From NCBI GenBank assembly GCA_947447985.1, contig CANFLX010000001.1, positions 1 to 64,000 of the forward strand: a stretch of DNA of 64,000 bases. The letters run 5' to 3'. Made by a program: the position numbers and the translations under genes. The notes beneath the pieces were generated by a model, which had not been told where the DNA came from, searched no databases, and saw only the letters and a program-made list of their open reading frames with translations. The stretch comes from Comamonadaceae bacterium (GTDB taxonomy: Bacteria; Pseudomonadota; Gammaproteobacteria; Burkholderiales; Burkholderiaceae_C). Positions 38,466 to 47,053 of this stretch are shown here, in pieces (the first letter of the stretch is position 1; every line of letters begins with the position of its first letter).

Positions 38466-40487
38466 ATGCGTTTTGTCATCCGGCCCAACCAGGCAGTCAG
38501 CGTCTTTGCAGCGCTCACCATTGTGGCGGTACTGGCCACCACGGCCTTGCTGTTGTGGAGCCTGCGTGCCGGAGAGTTGCGCCATTCCCGGCTTGAGACC
38601 ATCAGCCTCACCGAAATGCTGATGGAGCAAACCCACAAGCAACTGGATACGGTTGACCAGGTGATGATCGATGTACAGGAGCGGCTGGCATCCAACTACG
38701 GCAGCCAATTGGCGCTCGATAGCGAGTTGACCCGGCTCCTGTTGGCCACGCGGGTTGCCGGACACCCCCAAATCCATTCGCTGTTTTTACTGGACGCACA
38801 CGGTCAGGTGGTCAATGCATCCAAGACGCCGGACGCCGACACAAGCCACGCGCCTCTGGCTGCCTACTTCACCGCGTTTGGCGTGGGGCGAACCAAGGGC
38901 GTTGCGCTGGATCGACCCAGCCGCCACCCTGGCGATGGCCGCTGGACGGTGCGAATGTCGCGCGCCCTGGAGGCGGCCGATGGCCAGTTCCGCGGTGTCA
39001 TGGTGGCCGAGGTCGATTTGGCAGATGTGGAGGCGTCCTTCGTCCGCGCCCGGCTCGACTTTGTGCGGCCGATCACGATGTACCTGGAAGACGGGACCCT
39101 GCTCGCCAGTTGGCCCCACCGCGAAAACGACCTGGGCGCCAAGGCCATGGAGTTGAACCAGCAGCATGTCCCCACCAGCGCAGACGGAGTGCATACGCTG
39201 GTGCATGCAGGTGGTGACGGTGCGCGCGCCGTGTTTGCCTTGGGGCACTTGCAAGAGTTTCCTATCCTGCTTGCCGTGAGTGACGACGAGGAGCAAAGCC
39301 TGGCCTCGTGGCGCGAGGTGGCCATTCCCATTCTTATTGCCGTGGTGTTGCTGTGTGTGTTTACCCTGTTCGTGGCCTATTTTTTGAGCCAAAAGTTGCT
39401 GCGCGAGGCCGCCTTGGCCACGGCATTGACGGATGCGGACAACCTCTATGTGCATACGGTGGAGTCGGTTAAAGATGCGATCGTGGCGGTGGATGAAGCC
39501 TTGAACATTCGCCTCTTCAATCCGGCAGCAGAAGCCATGTTTGGATTTAGCCAAGCGCAGGCGCTGGGCCAACCGCTGTCCCTGTTGCTGCCGTCGCAAG
39601 CGCGCCCGCACCACGACCAATTGGCTACGGCGTTTGGCAAAACACAGGACAGCCCGCGCGCGATGGCCGGGCAGCTGGAGATCTTCGGCCAGAGGCGTGA
39701 CGGCACCGAGTTTCCGATCGAATCGTCCATCTCTAAAACAGAAATTGGCGGCAAGCTGCAAATGACCGCTGTGCTGCGCGACGTGACCGAGCAGCGCCGC
39801 GCCAAGTTAGAGCTGCAAACCATCAACTCCCAGCTGCGCGCTTTGTATGTCGACCAACAAACGGTGCGCGAGGACGAACGCACCCGCATATCGCGCGAGT
39901 TGCACGACGACCTGGGCCAGCAGCTCACCGGCTTGAAGCTCAATTTGCTGTGGCTGGTGGGGCGGATGAAAGAAGGGCGTGGCGTGGACCAGGAGCACTT
40001 GGATGGCATGCGCCAAACGCTCAACGGCGCCATCAGTTCGGTGCGACGCATCAGCTCTGAACTGCGCCCAGCCATCCTGGACGAGCTGGGTTTTGCGGAT
40101 GCGGTGGCCTGGCAAACCCGCGAACTCGCCAAGCACAGTGGCTTGCAAGTCGACCTCAGCCTCGGCAGCCCGAATCTGGTACAGGGCGAGGTGTTGTCGA
40201 CCGCCTTGTTTCGCATCGTGCAAGAGTCGCTGACCAATGTGGTTCGTCATGCCCAGGCCACAGCGGTCCAGGTCTCGCTAGAGCAGGTTCCCCATCGATT
40301 GGTACTGCGCATCGTGGACAACGGCATCGGTGTGCCGGACACGCCGAACCTGGGTGGTATTGGCATGGTCAGCATGCGCGAGCGTGCCCGCGCCGTCGGT
40401 GCCAATTTGCGCGTTTTTCGCCACGACGGCGGTGGCACGACGGTGGAAGTCACCATGGACCTGGCGCAACAGGAGGCGCACGCATGA
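38466..40487 (+). CDS. membrane sensor histidine kinase, NarX/DegS type, with PAS domain
   Basis: 673 residues from the ATG at 38466 (MRFVIRPNQAVSV). TM1 is near residues 10-32, then a periplasmic sensor region of about 250 residues (Cache-like by size and pattern), then TM2 at about 285-307. A PAS domain starts near 326 (TVESVKDAIVAVDEALNIRLFNP). The HisKA_3 phosphoacceptor is near 477 (RTRISRELHDDLGQQLTGLK) and a HATPase_c domain forms the C-terminus (DNGIGVPD, GGIGMVSMRERA). It overlaps the next response regulator gene by ATGA. The signal is unknown; position suggests control of the downstream cytochromes. Confidence 0.9.
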   Translation: MRFVIRPNQAVSVFAALTIVAVLATTALLLWSLRAGELRHSRLETISLTEMLMEQTHKQLDTVDQVMIDVQERLASNYGSQLALDSELTRLLLATRVAGHPQIHSLFLLDAHGQVVNASKTPDADTSHAPLAAYFTAFGVGRTKGVALDRPSRHPGDGRWTVRMSRALEAADGQFRGVMVAEVDLADVEASFVRARLDFVRPITMYLEDGTLLASWPHRENDLGAKAMELNQQHVPTSADGVHTLVHAGGDGARAVFALGHLQEFPILLAVSDDEEQSLASWREVAIPILIAVVLLCVFTLFVAYFLSQKLLREAALATALTDADNLYVHTVESVKDAIVAVDEALNIRLFNPAAEAMFGFSQAQALGQPLSLLLPSQARPHHDQLATAFGKTQDSPRAMAGQLEIFGQRRDGTEFPIESSISKTEIGGKLQMTAVLRDVTEQRRAKLELQTINSQLRALYVDQQTVREDERTRISRELHDDLGQQLTGLKLNLLWLVGRMKEGRGVDQEHLDGMRQTLNGAISSVRRISSELRPAILDELGFADAVAWQTRELAKHSGLQVDLSLGSPNLVQGEVLSTALFRIVQESLTNVVRHAQATAVQVSLEQVPHRLVLRIVDNGIGVPDTPNLGGIGMVSMRERARAVGANLRVFRHDGGGTTVEVTMDLAQQEAHA

Positions 40488-41155
40488 ACACCCCCAAATG
40501 GCAAGTGCTGATTGCCGATGACCATGCCATCATTCGCAACGGTTTAAAAAACATTCTGGCCGATACGCCTGATTTCGAAGTCGCTGGCGAGGCTGGTAAC
40601 GGCAATGCGGTGCTGGACTTGGTGCGCCAGCGTGACTGGTCGCTGGTGGTGCTCGATATTTCGATGCCAGGGCGCAATGGCTTGGAGTTGATCAAGCTGA
40701 TCCAGGCCGAGCGGCCGCGCTTGCCGGTACTGATCTTCAGCATGCACCACGAGGAGCAATACGCGGTGCGCGCCATCCGGGCCGGGGCGCGGGGCTATTT
40801 GTCCAAGGAGGGGGACATGGATTTGCTGTTGCCGGCCATGCGTCGTCTGGCGCAGGGCGGCCGGTACATCAGCCCCAAAGTGGCTGAGCTGTTGGCGATG
40901 GACGTATCACCGGTGGGCCACGACCTGCCGCACACGGCGCTCAGCAACCGGGAGTTTGAGGTGTTCAGCCGCATTGTGCGCGGCGTCAGCATGACAGCCA
41001 TCGCCGATGAACTGTCGCTGAGCATCAAGACCGTCAGCACCCACAAAACCAACATCCTGCACAAAATGGGCATGGCGGGACAGGTGGAGCTGGTGCGCTA
41101 TGCCTTAGAGCATCACCTGCTGGACGATACGCCCACCCATCCGCCTCAGGCCTGA
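40484..41155 (+). CDS. NarL/FixJ family response regulator
   Basis: 223-residue regulator. The receiver domain has the acidic pair ADD (residues 11-13), phosphoacceptor Asp58 (VVLDISMPG) and the switch region FSMHHE, with the conserved Lys in YLSKEGD. The C-terminal LuxR-type HTH (LSNREFEVFSRIVRGVSMTAIADELSLSIKTVSTHKTNILHKM) binds DNA. It is translationally coupled to the kinase gene and lies 171 bp upstream of the first cytochrome gene, making that locus its most likely target. Confidence 0.93.
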   Translation: MNTPKWQVLIADDHAIIRNGLKNILADTPDFEVAGEAGNGNAVLDLVRQRDWSLVVLDISMPGRNGLELIKLIQAERPRLPVLIFSMHHEEQYAVRAIRAGARGYLSKEGDMDLLLPAMRRLAQGGRYISPKVAELLAMDVSPVGHDLPHTALSNREFEVFSRIVRGVSMTAIADELSLSIKTVSTHKTNILHKMGMAGQVELVRYALEHHLLDDTPTHPPQA

Positions 41156-41192
41156 GCCGCCGCGTCGCGCTCCCACCTTCATTGCAGGATCG

Positions 41193-41210
41193 CCTAGGAA
41201 TTTTCCGAGG
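41193..41210. promoter_or_regulatory. near-palindrome, candidate response-regulator site upstream of the cytochrome operon
   Basis: CCTAGGAA-TT-TTCCGAGG is an 18-bp inverted repeat with one mismatch. The TAGGAA/TTCC half sites resemble heptads bound by NarL-family regulators such as BvgA. A TTGACA at 41253-41258 lies about 43 bp downstream, but I found no good -10 at 17 bp from it, as is common for activator-dependent promoters. Confidence 0.45.
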
Positions 41211-41326
41211 CCTGCTTTCATCGCTGTCCGATGGTATTGGGCGGCCACCTTGTTGACACTTGGTTCCAGTCTTAGGCAGGCATGCGTCTGTCAAAGCCGA
41301 ATCCAACTTTTGACAAGGTGAACACC

Positions 41327-41686
41327 ATGGCACAACGAAATTCTTATCGTTTCACGACACTCGCAGCGGGCGCTGCACTGTGTTTCGCAGCGTTTTCGGC
41401 CCACGCGGAAGTGGACGTGGAAGCGGCCAAGGCCCTGGCCCGACAGAACAACTGCCTGAAATGCCACGCCATTGACAAAGACAAAGACGGCCCCTCGTAC
41501 AAGAGCGTGGCTGAAAAATTCAAGGGCAAGGCGGGTGCTGAAGCCCGCTTGATCGAGCACATCATGTCCGGTGAAAAAGCCAAGTTCCCTGACGGACACG
41601 AAGAAGAGCACAAGATCGTCAAGACGTCTCCGCCCAAAGACATGGCCCAGATCAAGAACCTGGTGCAGTGGATCTTGTCGCAGTAA
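41327..41686 (+). CDS. mtoD: periplasmic monoheme c-type cytochrome, MtoD-like
   Basis: 119 residues from the ATG at 41327 (MAQRNSYRF). The signal peptide ends AHA|EVD near residue 27. One heme site CLKCH (43-47) and a distal Met106 candidate ligand make it a class I cytochrome c of the c-551/552 size. It heads the decaheme-porin-tetraheme set, matching the monoheme MtoD of the Mto iron-oxidation cluster described in Sideroxydans. It probably shuttles electrons in the periplasm between the outer-membrane conduit and other carriers. The name is by context; a general cytochrome c5/c552 role is possible. Confidence 0.75.
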   Translation: MAQRNSYRFTTLAAGAALCFAAFSAHAEVDVEAAKALARQNNCLKCHAIDKDKDGPSYKSVAEKFKGKAGAEARLIEHIMSGEKAKFPDGHEEEHKIVKTSPPKDMAQIKNLVQWILSQ

Positions 41687-41725
41687 TTACCCACCCCGAA
41701 GCACTACCTTTTGCTGGGAATCGTC

Positions 41726-42733
41726 ATGAAAAACATCTCCAAACTGCTCGCTGCCTGCGCCATGTTGGCAGGCCTGTTCGCTGCACCCGCCTGGGCGCAG
41801 GTCAACAACTTGCCCGAACTCGCGGCGGGCGCCACCAAATCTGCCCTGGCGCAAGAAGCTTTGAAAAAAGACGCGGTGTGCACCAAGTGCCATGACGAGA
41901 GCGAAAACGCGCCCATCCTCAGTCTGTACCAGACCAAACACGGGGTGCGCGGTGACTCCCGCACACCGACATGCCAGTCCTGCCATGGCTCCAGCGCAGA
42001 CCACTTGAAGGGCGACACTGGCGGCAAAGGCCGCCCCGCACCCGACCATGTGTTCAAAAAAGGGGTGTATTCAGCCTCTGCTGACAAAGAGCGCGCCGAC
42101 CAGTGCCTGAGTTGCCACAAGGGCGGCAAGCGCAACAACTGGGACGGCGGACAACACCAAAACGCCGGAGTGGCATGCAACGACTGCCACGTGGTGCACC
42201 GTCCTAAAGACAAACTGCAAGACAAGAAAACCCAATCTGAAGTCTGCTACAGCTGCCACAAAGACCAGCGCGCCGACGGCAAAAAACTCTCGCACCATCC
42301 TGTGGCTGAAGGCAAAGTCGCCTGCGCCGACTGCCACAACCCGCACGGCTCTACGGGCCCCAAGATGCTGAAGAAAAACACCGTGACCGAGACCTGCTAC
42401 CAATGCCATGCAGAAAAACGCGGCCCCTTCCTGTTTGAGCACCAACCGGTGAGCGAAGACTGCGCCAATTGCCATACGCCCCATGGTTCGAACATCACAC
42501 CTTTGCTGAAATCGCGTCCCCCCTTCCTGTGCCAGGAGTGCCATGACGGCACCCATGCCAGCGGCACTCCTGCCGGTCCCAACGCCGCAGGACGCCAAGG
42601 CGGGCTCTCAACGGTCGGTCCCTCAGGCGCCGCGCTGTACCCCAGCAAGAACCTGGTGGGCAACGCATGCATGAACTGCCATCGGCAGGTTCACGGAACC
42701 AACAGCCCAGCGGGCGGTTACCTCCAACGCTAA
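41726..42733 (+). CDS. mtoA: decaheme c-type cytochrome, MtrA/MtoA/PioA family
   Basis: 335 residues, the size of MtrA. The signal peptide ends AWA|Q near residue 24. There are exactly ten CXXCH sites, starting at residues 52, 83, 127, 151, 174, 200, 224, 246, 269 and 315. In this family the protein is a heme wire inside an outer-membrane barrel and carries electrons across the outer membrane. The track starts it at a TTG; ATG at 41726 has a GGGAA in front. The porin partner follows 16 bp downstream. Direction of electron flow (metal reduction or Fe(II) oxidation) cannot be read from sequence. Confidence 0.92.
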   Translation: MKNISKLLAACAMLAGLFAAPAWAQVNNLPELAAGATKSALAQEALKKDAVCTKCHDESENAPILSLYQTKHGVRGDSRTPTCQSCHGSSADHLKGDTGGKGRPAPDHVFKKGVYSASADKERADQCLSCHKGGKRNNWDGGQHQNAGVACNDCHVVHRPKDKLQDKKTQSEVCYSCHKDQRADGKKLSHHPVAEGKVACADCHNPHGSTGPKMLKKNTVTETCYQCHAEKRGPFLFEHQPVSEDCANCHTPHGSNITPLLKSRPPFLCQECHDGTHASGTPAGPNAAGRQGGLSTVGPSGAALYPSKNLVGNACMNCHRQVHGTNSPAGGYLQR

Positions 42734-42749
42734 TTCAAGGGGATTCATC

Positions 42750-45077
42750 ATGAAATCTAACCAGGAACTTTTTACCCGCAGTCGCGTGGCTGCGGCCGCA
42801 TTGGCAGTCTGTTTGGCGCCCGCCATGGCGTTTGCGCAAGAAGAGGGCGCCGAGGAATTGACCCGCGCCCACAGCATGGTTGAAATCGGTATTCAAGCCC
42901 CATCGGTGGCTACGGCCAAATTTGGCGAATACAACGGTTTGAACAAGGCCGAAGGCGGTATCGTGCTCAATGCCAACATCCGTGGCGGTGACGCTTACGG
43001 GGCGGGCACGGGTACCCAGCGCTGGGAAATCAAGGCGAGCGAACTGGGCACGACCTCACGCGAATTGGGCGCTAATTACAGCGACCAAGGCCAATGGAAT
43101 ATAGGTGCCAATTTCGACGCGCTTACGCACAGGCTCTCGGACAGCTACCAAACACCCTACAGCGGCGCAGCGGGATCGAATAGCTTTACCTTGCCAGGTT
43201 TTGGTTTGGTACCGAACACCACCACGCTTAGCGCTCCACAGCTTGGGGCGTATCACAATGTCAACATTGACTCGACGCGTGAAAATACCTCGGTCAATGC
43301 GGGCCTGGAAATCAACGCACGCCTCGGCCTGAAGTTTGACTACAACCATCTCGAGCAAACCGGCTCTAAACTGATGGCCTTCGGCTCAGCAGGTTTTGCC
43401 GCTTCCGGCACGGCGCCCGCGGGTGAAGCGGTCTCGATACTGCCCAATCCCACCCAGTACCAGACGGACACCATCAACCTGGCGCTCAACTGGACAGGCG
43501 ACAACGCGAACCTGACCGCTGCCTACTTCGGCTCCATCTTCCGGGATGGCTTTGACCGGGTGAATTTCACCACCTATGCCACGGCCAATAACCTGCAGAC
43601 CATGAGCACCGCGCCGGGCAATGACTTTCACCAACTCAGTCTCAGCGGCGGCTACGGACTCACACCGACGACAAAACTGACCGGCTCGGTGTCCACGGCC
43701 CGAAATACGCAGAACGACGCCTTTGTCGTCGATTCATTCATGTACGTCAACACCGGAGTCGCGCCAGGCAATGCCAATACATCGCTGGGCGGTGTTGTGG
43801 TGACACAGCACGCCGACCTGAAACTGACGGACCAAACCACGCATGATTTGACCTTGTCGGCCAGTTACAAGTACGACTTGCGCGATAACCAGACGGCCTC
43901 GGCGATTTACAACTTCCAGGCGATTGGTACTGGCAATATCGCCTATTACCCTAACACCCCCCTGAGCTTTAAGAAGAACCAGGCTGAATTGGCAGGCGAC
44001 TACCGCATTGACAAGACACAGCGGGTTCGCTTGGCCTATAACCGCGAAGATGTGTCGCGCTGGTGTGACCAGTACGCGGTGGGCGGTAGCAATTACCCCG
44101 CGGGCACCAACTGTGTGGTGGCGGTGTCGAGCAACGATGACAAACTCACCGCCACCTACCGCGCCATGGCCACCGAAGAACTGGCTACCAACCTGGCTTA
44201 TTCCTACAGCAAACGGTCTACCAACTCGGACCCCAACGCCATTGTTTCCATGATCGGTGTGCGCGGCGGCGACACCGGCAGTACGGTGGGGACGATCAAG
44301 GGGCTCAATGGGGGCGACTACATCGGGTTCTACCCATTCTTCGACGCGTCCCGTACACAGCAAATGACCAAGGCGGGCATCAATTGGCAAGCCAATGAGG
44401 CATTGACAGTGGGCATTAGCGCCCGCTACACCGATGACCGCTATGACTCGAACTATGGCGTGCAATGGGGCAACGGTCGTGGCTTGAACCTGGATGCGAC
44501 CTATGCCTACAGCGAAAACAGTTCGGTCTCGGCCTATGTGACACAACAGTCCAACGAGCGCCAGCTGACTGATCAGCAGCGCTCGCTCGCACAGGGCGCT
44601 GGTGCGGCGTCTGCCACCGCCATTGCCATTCCAGCGGGCGCAACCTGGACCAACAACCTCAAAACAGAAGACCTGACCGTCGGCATCAGCTCTAAAAAAG
44701 GCGGTTTGCTGGGCGGTCAATTGGAATTGGTTGGAGACCTGAGCTATTCGCTCGGCCGGTCGAACTACGGCACCTTTCTGAACTACAGCACCGCGACCAC
44801 TGGTGGCGTGGTGTGCAGTGACCCGCGGATTCTGTCCTGCGGCACCTTGCCGGAAATCAAGGCCGAGGTCATCAGCTTCAAGCTTACCGGCAACTACCGG
44901 GTGGACAAAGCCAGCAAGGTGGCCGTGGCCTATCTGTTCCAAAAACTGGCCAGCGACGACTACTACTACAACGGCTTGCAATATGGAACGAATCCGAGCT
45001 CCATGTTGGCGACCAACCAGACCGCGCCCAACTATTCGCTCAACGTGGTCACCCTGACCTATATCTACAACTTCTAG
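42750..45077 (+). CDS. mtoB: MtrB/PioB family decaheme-associated outer-membrane porin
   Basis: 775-residue protein with a signal peptide ending AFA|QEE near residue 29. The rest alternates short aromatic and polar strands (LGLKFDYNHLEQTG, TAAYFGSIFRDGFD, LSASYKYDLRDN) and ends with a C-terminal aromatic residue (YIYNF), as expected of a large beta barrel. MtrB-type barrels sheath the decaheme cytochrome. The CXXC motif near the N-terminus of Shewanella MtrB is absent; MtoB and PioB proteins resemble this. A 94-bp gap with a CGGGAC/GTCCCG hairpin (45119-45138) precedes the next gene. Confidence 0.9.
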   Translation: MKSNQELFTRSRVAAAALAVCLAPAMAFAQEEGAEELTRAHSMVEIGIQAPSVATAKFGEYNGLNKAEGGIVLNANIRGGDAYGAGTGTQRWEIKASELGTTSRELGANYSDQGQWNIGANFDALTHRLSDSYQTPYSGAAGSNSFTLPGFGLVPNTTTLSAPQLGAYHNVNIDSTRENTSVNAGLEINARLGLKFDYNHLEQTGSKLMAFGSAGFAASGTAPAGEAVSILPNPTQYQTDTINLALNWTGDNANLTAAYFGSIFRDGFDRVNFTTYATANNLQTMSTAPGNDFHQLSLSGGYGLTPTTKLTGSVSTARNTQNDAFVVDSFMYVNTGVAPGNANTSLGGVVVTQHADLKLTDQTTHDLTLSASYKYDLRDNQTASAIYNFQAIGTGNIAYYPNTPLSFKKNQAELAGDYRIDKTQRVRLAYNREDVSRWCDQYAVGGSNYPAGTNCVVAVSSNDDKLTATYRAMATEELATNLAYSYSKRSTNSDPNAIVSMIGVRGGDTGSTVGTIKGLNGGDYIGFYPFFDASRTQQMTKAGINWQANEALTVGISARYTDDRYDSNYGVQWGNGRGLNLDATYAYSENSSVSAYVTQQSNERQLTDQQRSLAQGAGAASATAIAIPAGATWTNNLKTEDLTVGISSKKGGLLGGQLELVGDLSYSLGRSNYGTFLNYSTATTGGVVCSDPRILSCGTLPEIKAEVISFKLTGNYRVDKASKVAVAYLFQKLASDDYYYNGLQYGTNPSSMLATNQTAPNYSLNVVTLTYIYNF

Positions 45078-45171
45078 GGCACTGGCCAGGAGCACCCACC
45101 CTCAGTCATTAAAAAGGACGGGACCGCGATCAGTCCCGAACCTCTTGGATCAACAGCAAGGAGCCAGACCA

Positions 45172-45765
45172 ATGGACAGCAACCCCGGTGCCCTCAAGCG
45201 CTTTTGGACTTTTATCAAAAAACCCAGCGCCAAATATTCGCTGCTGGCGATTTCCAGCCTGTCCTTTGTGGTGGGAATTTTGTTCTGGGGCGGCTTCAAC
45301 ACCGGGATGGAAATGACCAACACCCTGGAGTTCTGCACCACATGCCATGAAATGCGGGACAACGTGTACCAGGAATACAAAGAGACGATCCATTATTCCA
45401 ACCGGACCGGCGTGCGGGCTATTTGCTCGGACTGCCATGTGCCCAAGGAATGGACGCATAAAATGATCCGCAAGGCGAAGGCCAGCTTTGAGGTGTGGGG
45501 TAAGCTCACCGGTTATATCGATACCAAGGAAAAATTCGAGGAAAAACGCATGGAACTTGCGACCCACGAGTGGGCCCGCATGAAAGAGACCAATTCCCGC
45601 GAATGCCGCAACTGCCACGCTTTCGAGGCCATGAGCCCCGAGTTGCAAAAGCAGACGCCCTATAAAAAGCACATGAAGGCCAAGGAAGAAGGCAAAACCT
45701 GTATTGACTGCCACAAAGGCATTGCCCACCACCTGCCCAAAGAGTACGTAGACCCCGACGAATAA
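45172..45765 (+). CDS. cymA: tetraheme NapC/NirT family cytochrome c, CymA-like quinol dehydrogenase
   Basis: 197 residues from ATG 45172 (MDSNPGALKRFW). One N-terminal membrane anchor (about residues 22-41) holds a periplasmic domain with four CXXCH sites at residues 55, 85, 145 and 177. NapC/CymA proteins exchange electrons between the quinone pool and periplasmic cytochromes. With the genes before it, it completes a path from quinone pool to the cell exterior. It is 11 bp from the ccmA start, so the cytochrome genes and maturation genes probably share a transcript. The symbol follows Shewanella usage and is by analogy. Confidence 0.88.
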   Translation: MDSNPGALKRFWTFIKKPSAKYSLLAISSLSFVVGILFWGGFNTGMEMTNTLEFCTTCHEMRDNVYQEYKETIHYSNRTGVRAICSDCHVPKEWTHKMIRKAKASFEVWGKLTGYIDTKEKFEEKRMELATHEWARMKETNSRECRNCHAFEAMSPELQKQTPYKKHMKAKEEGKTCIDCHKGIAHHLPKEYVDPDE

Positions 45766-45776
45766 ACTAGCACTGC

Positions 45777-46391
45777 ATGCTTTCTGTTTCTGACCTGACT
45801 TGCGTTCGCGGCGATCAAACCCTGTTCTCGGGGGTGAGTTTCGACTTGAACGCAGGCCAGTGGCTGCATTTGGAAGGCGCCAATGGCTCGGGAAAAACCA
45901 GTTTGTTGCGGATTGCCACGGGCTTCACGCCGCCTGCACAGGGTGAGGTTCGCTGGAAGGGCCAACTCTTGACGCAGGCGCCTGACAGCTTTCACGAGGA
46001 TCTCCTTTACCTCGGCCATGCGCTGGCACTGAAGGACGAGCTTTCCGCTGTCGAAAATCTGGAGGCTGACGCGGCCATCGCGGGTCGCGGCTTTGTGAAG
46101 CGCGACGCCGTCTCCGCTTTGCACAACCTGGGTTTGCGTGGCCGCACCCAATTGCCGGTACGCGTGCTGTCGCAGGGGCAGAAGCGCCGGGTTGCCTTGG
46201 CGCGCCTGACACTGCAGTCAGCACCCCTGTGGGTGCTGGACGAGCCTTTTGTCGCCTTGGATGCCCAGGCCCAGGCTTGGGTAGCGGATGCCATTTCAGC
46301 CCATGTTCAAGGTGGCGGCATGGCCTTGTTCACCAGCCACCAGAGTGTGGATTTGCAGGGACGGGGCGCAAGCTACCGGCTGACACCATGA
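45777..46391 (+). CDS. ccmA: cytochrome c maturation heme-exporter ATPase CcmA
   Basis: 204-residue ABC ATPase: Walker A EGANGSGKTSLL, signature RVLSQGQKRRVALARL and Walker B PLWVLDEPF. With CcmB and CcmC it forms the CcmABCD complex that releases holo-CcmE from heme-loaded complex. It is first gene of a complete ccm set and overlaps ccmB by ATGA. Confidence 0.95.
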   Translation: MLSVSDLTCVRGDQTLFSGVSFDLNAGQWLHLEGANGSGKTSLLRIATGFTPPAQGEVRWKGQLLTQAPDSFHEDLLYLGHALALKDELSAVENLEADAAIAGRGFVKRDAVSALHNLGLRGRTQLPVRVLSQGQKRRVALARLTLQSAPLWVLDEPFVALDAQAQAWVADAISAHVQGGGMALFTSHQSVDLQGRGASYRLTP

Positions 46392-47053
46392 ATGCTTTTT
46401 TGGCGGTGGTGCAACGCGATATGCGTTTGGCCATGCGGCGCAAGAGCGAAGTGTTGACCGCTTTGTTCTTCTTTGTCGTGGTGGCCACACTGTTCCCGCT
46501 GGGCATTGGCCCAGAGCTGGATGTGTTGCGAAAAATCGCCCCTGGCATTTTGTGGGTGGGCGCATTGTTGGCCAGCCTCTTGTCGCTAGGGCGCTTGTTT
46601 TCAGTGGACTTTCAGGATGGCACTCTGGAGCAAATGGCACTGTCCACCACACCCTTGCCGGTGCTGGTAGGCGCCAAAATTTTGGCGCACTGGCTGTTGT
46701 CGGGCCTGCCGCTGGCCTTATTGGCGCCAATATTGGCGCTGCAATTTGACTTGGACGCCGGGGCCATGCGGGTGCTGGTTCTCAGTTTGTTGGTGGGCAC
46801 GCCGCTGTTGTCGCTGATCGGTGCCATTGGCGCCGCCCTGACGCTGGGAGTGCGTGGCGGCGAGGTGTTACTGTCCTTGCTGGTGCTGCCTCTGTATATT
46901 CCAGCCTTGGTGTTTGGTGCGGGGGCTGTCGAGGCACATATCAGCGGAGTCGGTTACGGCGCCCACCTGTCAATTTTGATGGCTATGCTGGTGTTGGCCG
47001 CCTTTTTTGGTCCCTGGATGTGTTCGGCCGCGCTGCGTGTTGCCCTTGAATAA
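46388..47053 (+). CDS. ccmB: cytochrome c maturation membrane protein CcmB
   Basis: 221-residue polytopic membrane protein from ATG 46388 (MNAFLAVVQRDMRLAMRRKSEVL). About six hydrophobic segments, with the conserved FPLGIGPE and ATTPLP-like LSTTPLPVLVGAKIL. Membrane part of the CcmAB ABC complex. The track ORF extends upstream into ccmA and is not used. The stop abuts the ccmC ATG directly. Confidence 0.94.
   Translation: MNAFLAVVQRDMRLAMRRKSEVLTALFFFVVVATLFPLGIGPELDVLRKIAPGILWVGALLASLLSLGRLFSVDFQDGTLEQMALSTTPLPVLVGAKILAHWLLSGLPLALLAPILALQFDLDAGAMRVLVLSLLVGTPLLSLIGAIGAALTLGVRGGEVLLSLLVLPLYIPALVFGAGAVEAHISGVGYGAHLSILMAMLVLAAFFGPWMCSAALRVALE

Noticed and set aside
41253-41281. TTGACA as half of a complete sigma-70 promoter for the cytochrome operon
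   Set aside because: No acceptable -10 hexamer lies 16-18 bases downstream, so I did not call a full promoter.
43734-45095. 453-aa minus-strand ORF opposite the MtrB-type gene
   Set aside because: Opposite strand of a clear beta-barrel gene with signal peptide; no features of its own.
45119-45138. CGGGAC/GTCCCG hairpin between mtoB and cymA as a terminator
   Set aside because: No T tract follows and the downstream gene has a good ribosome binding site; more likely an mRNA structure or processing site.
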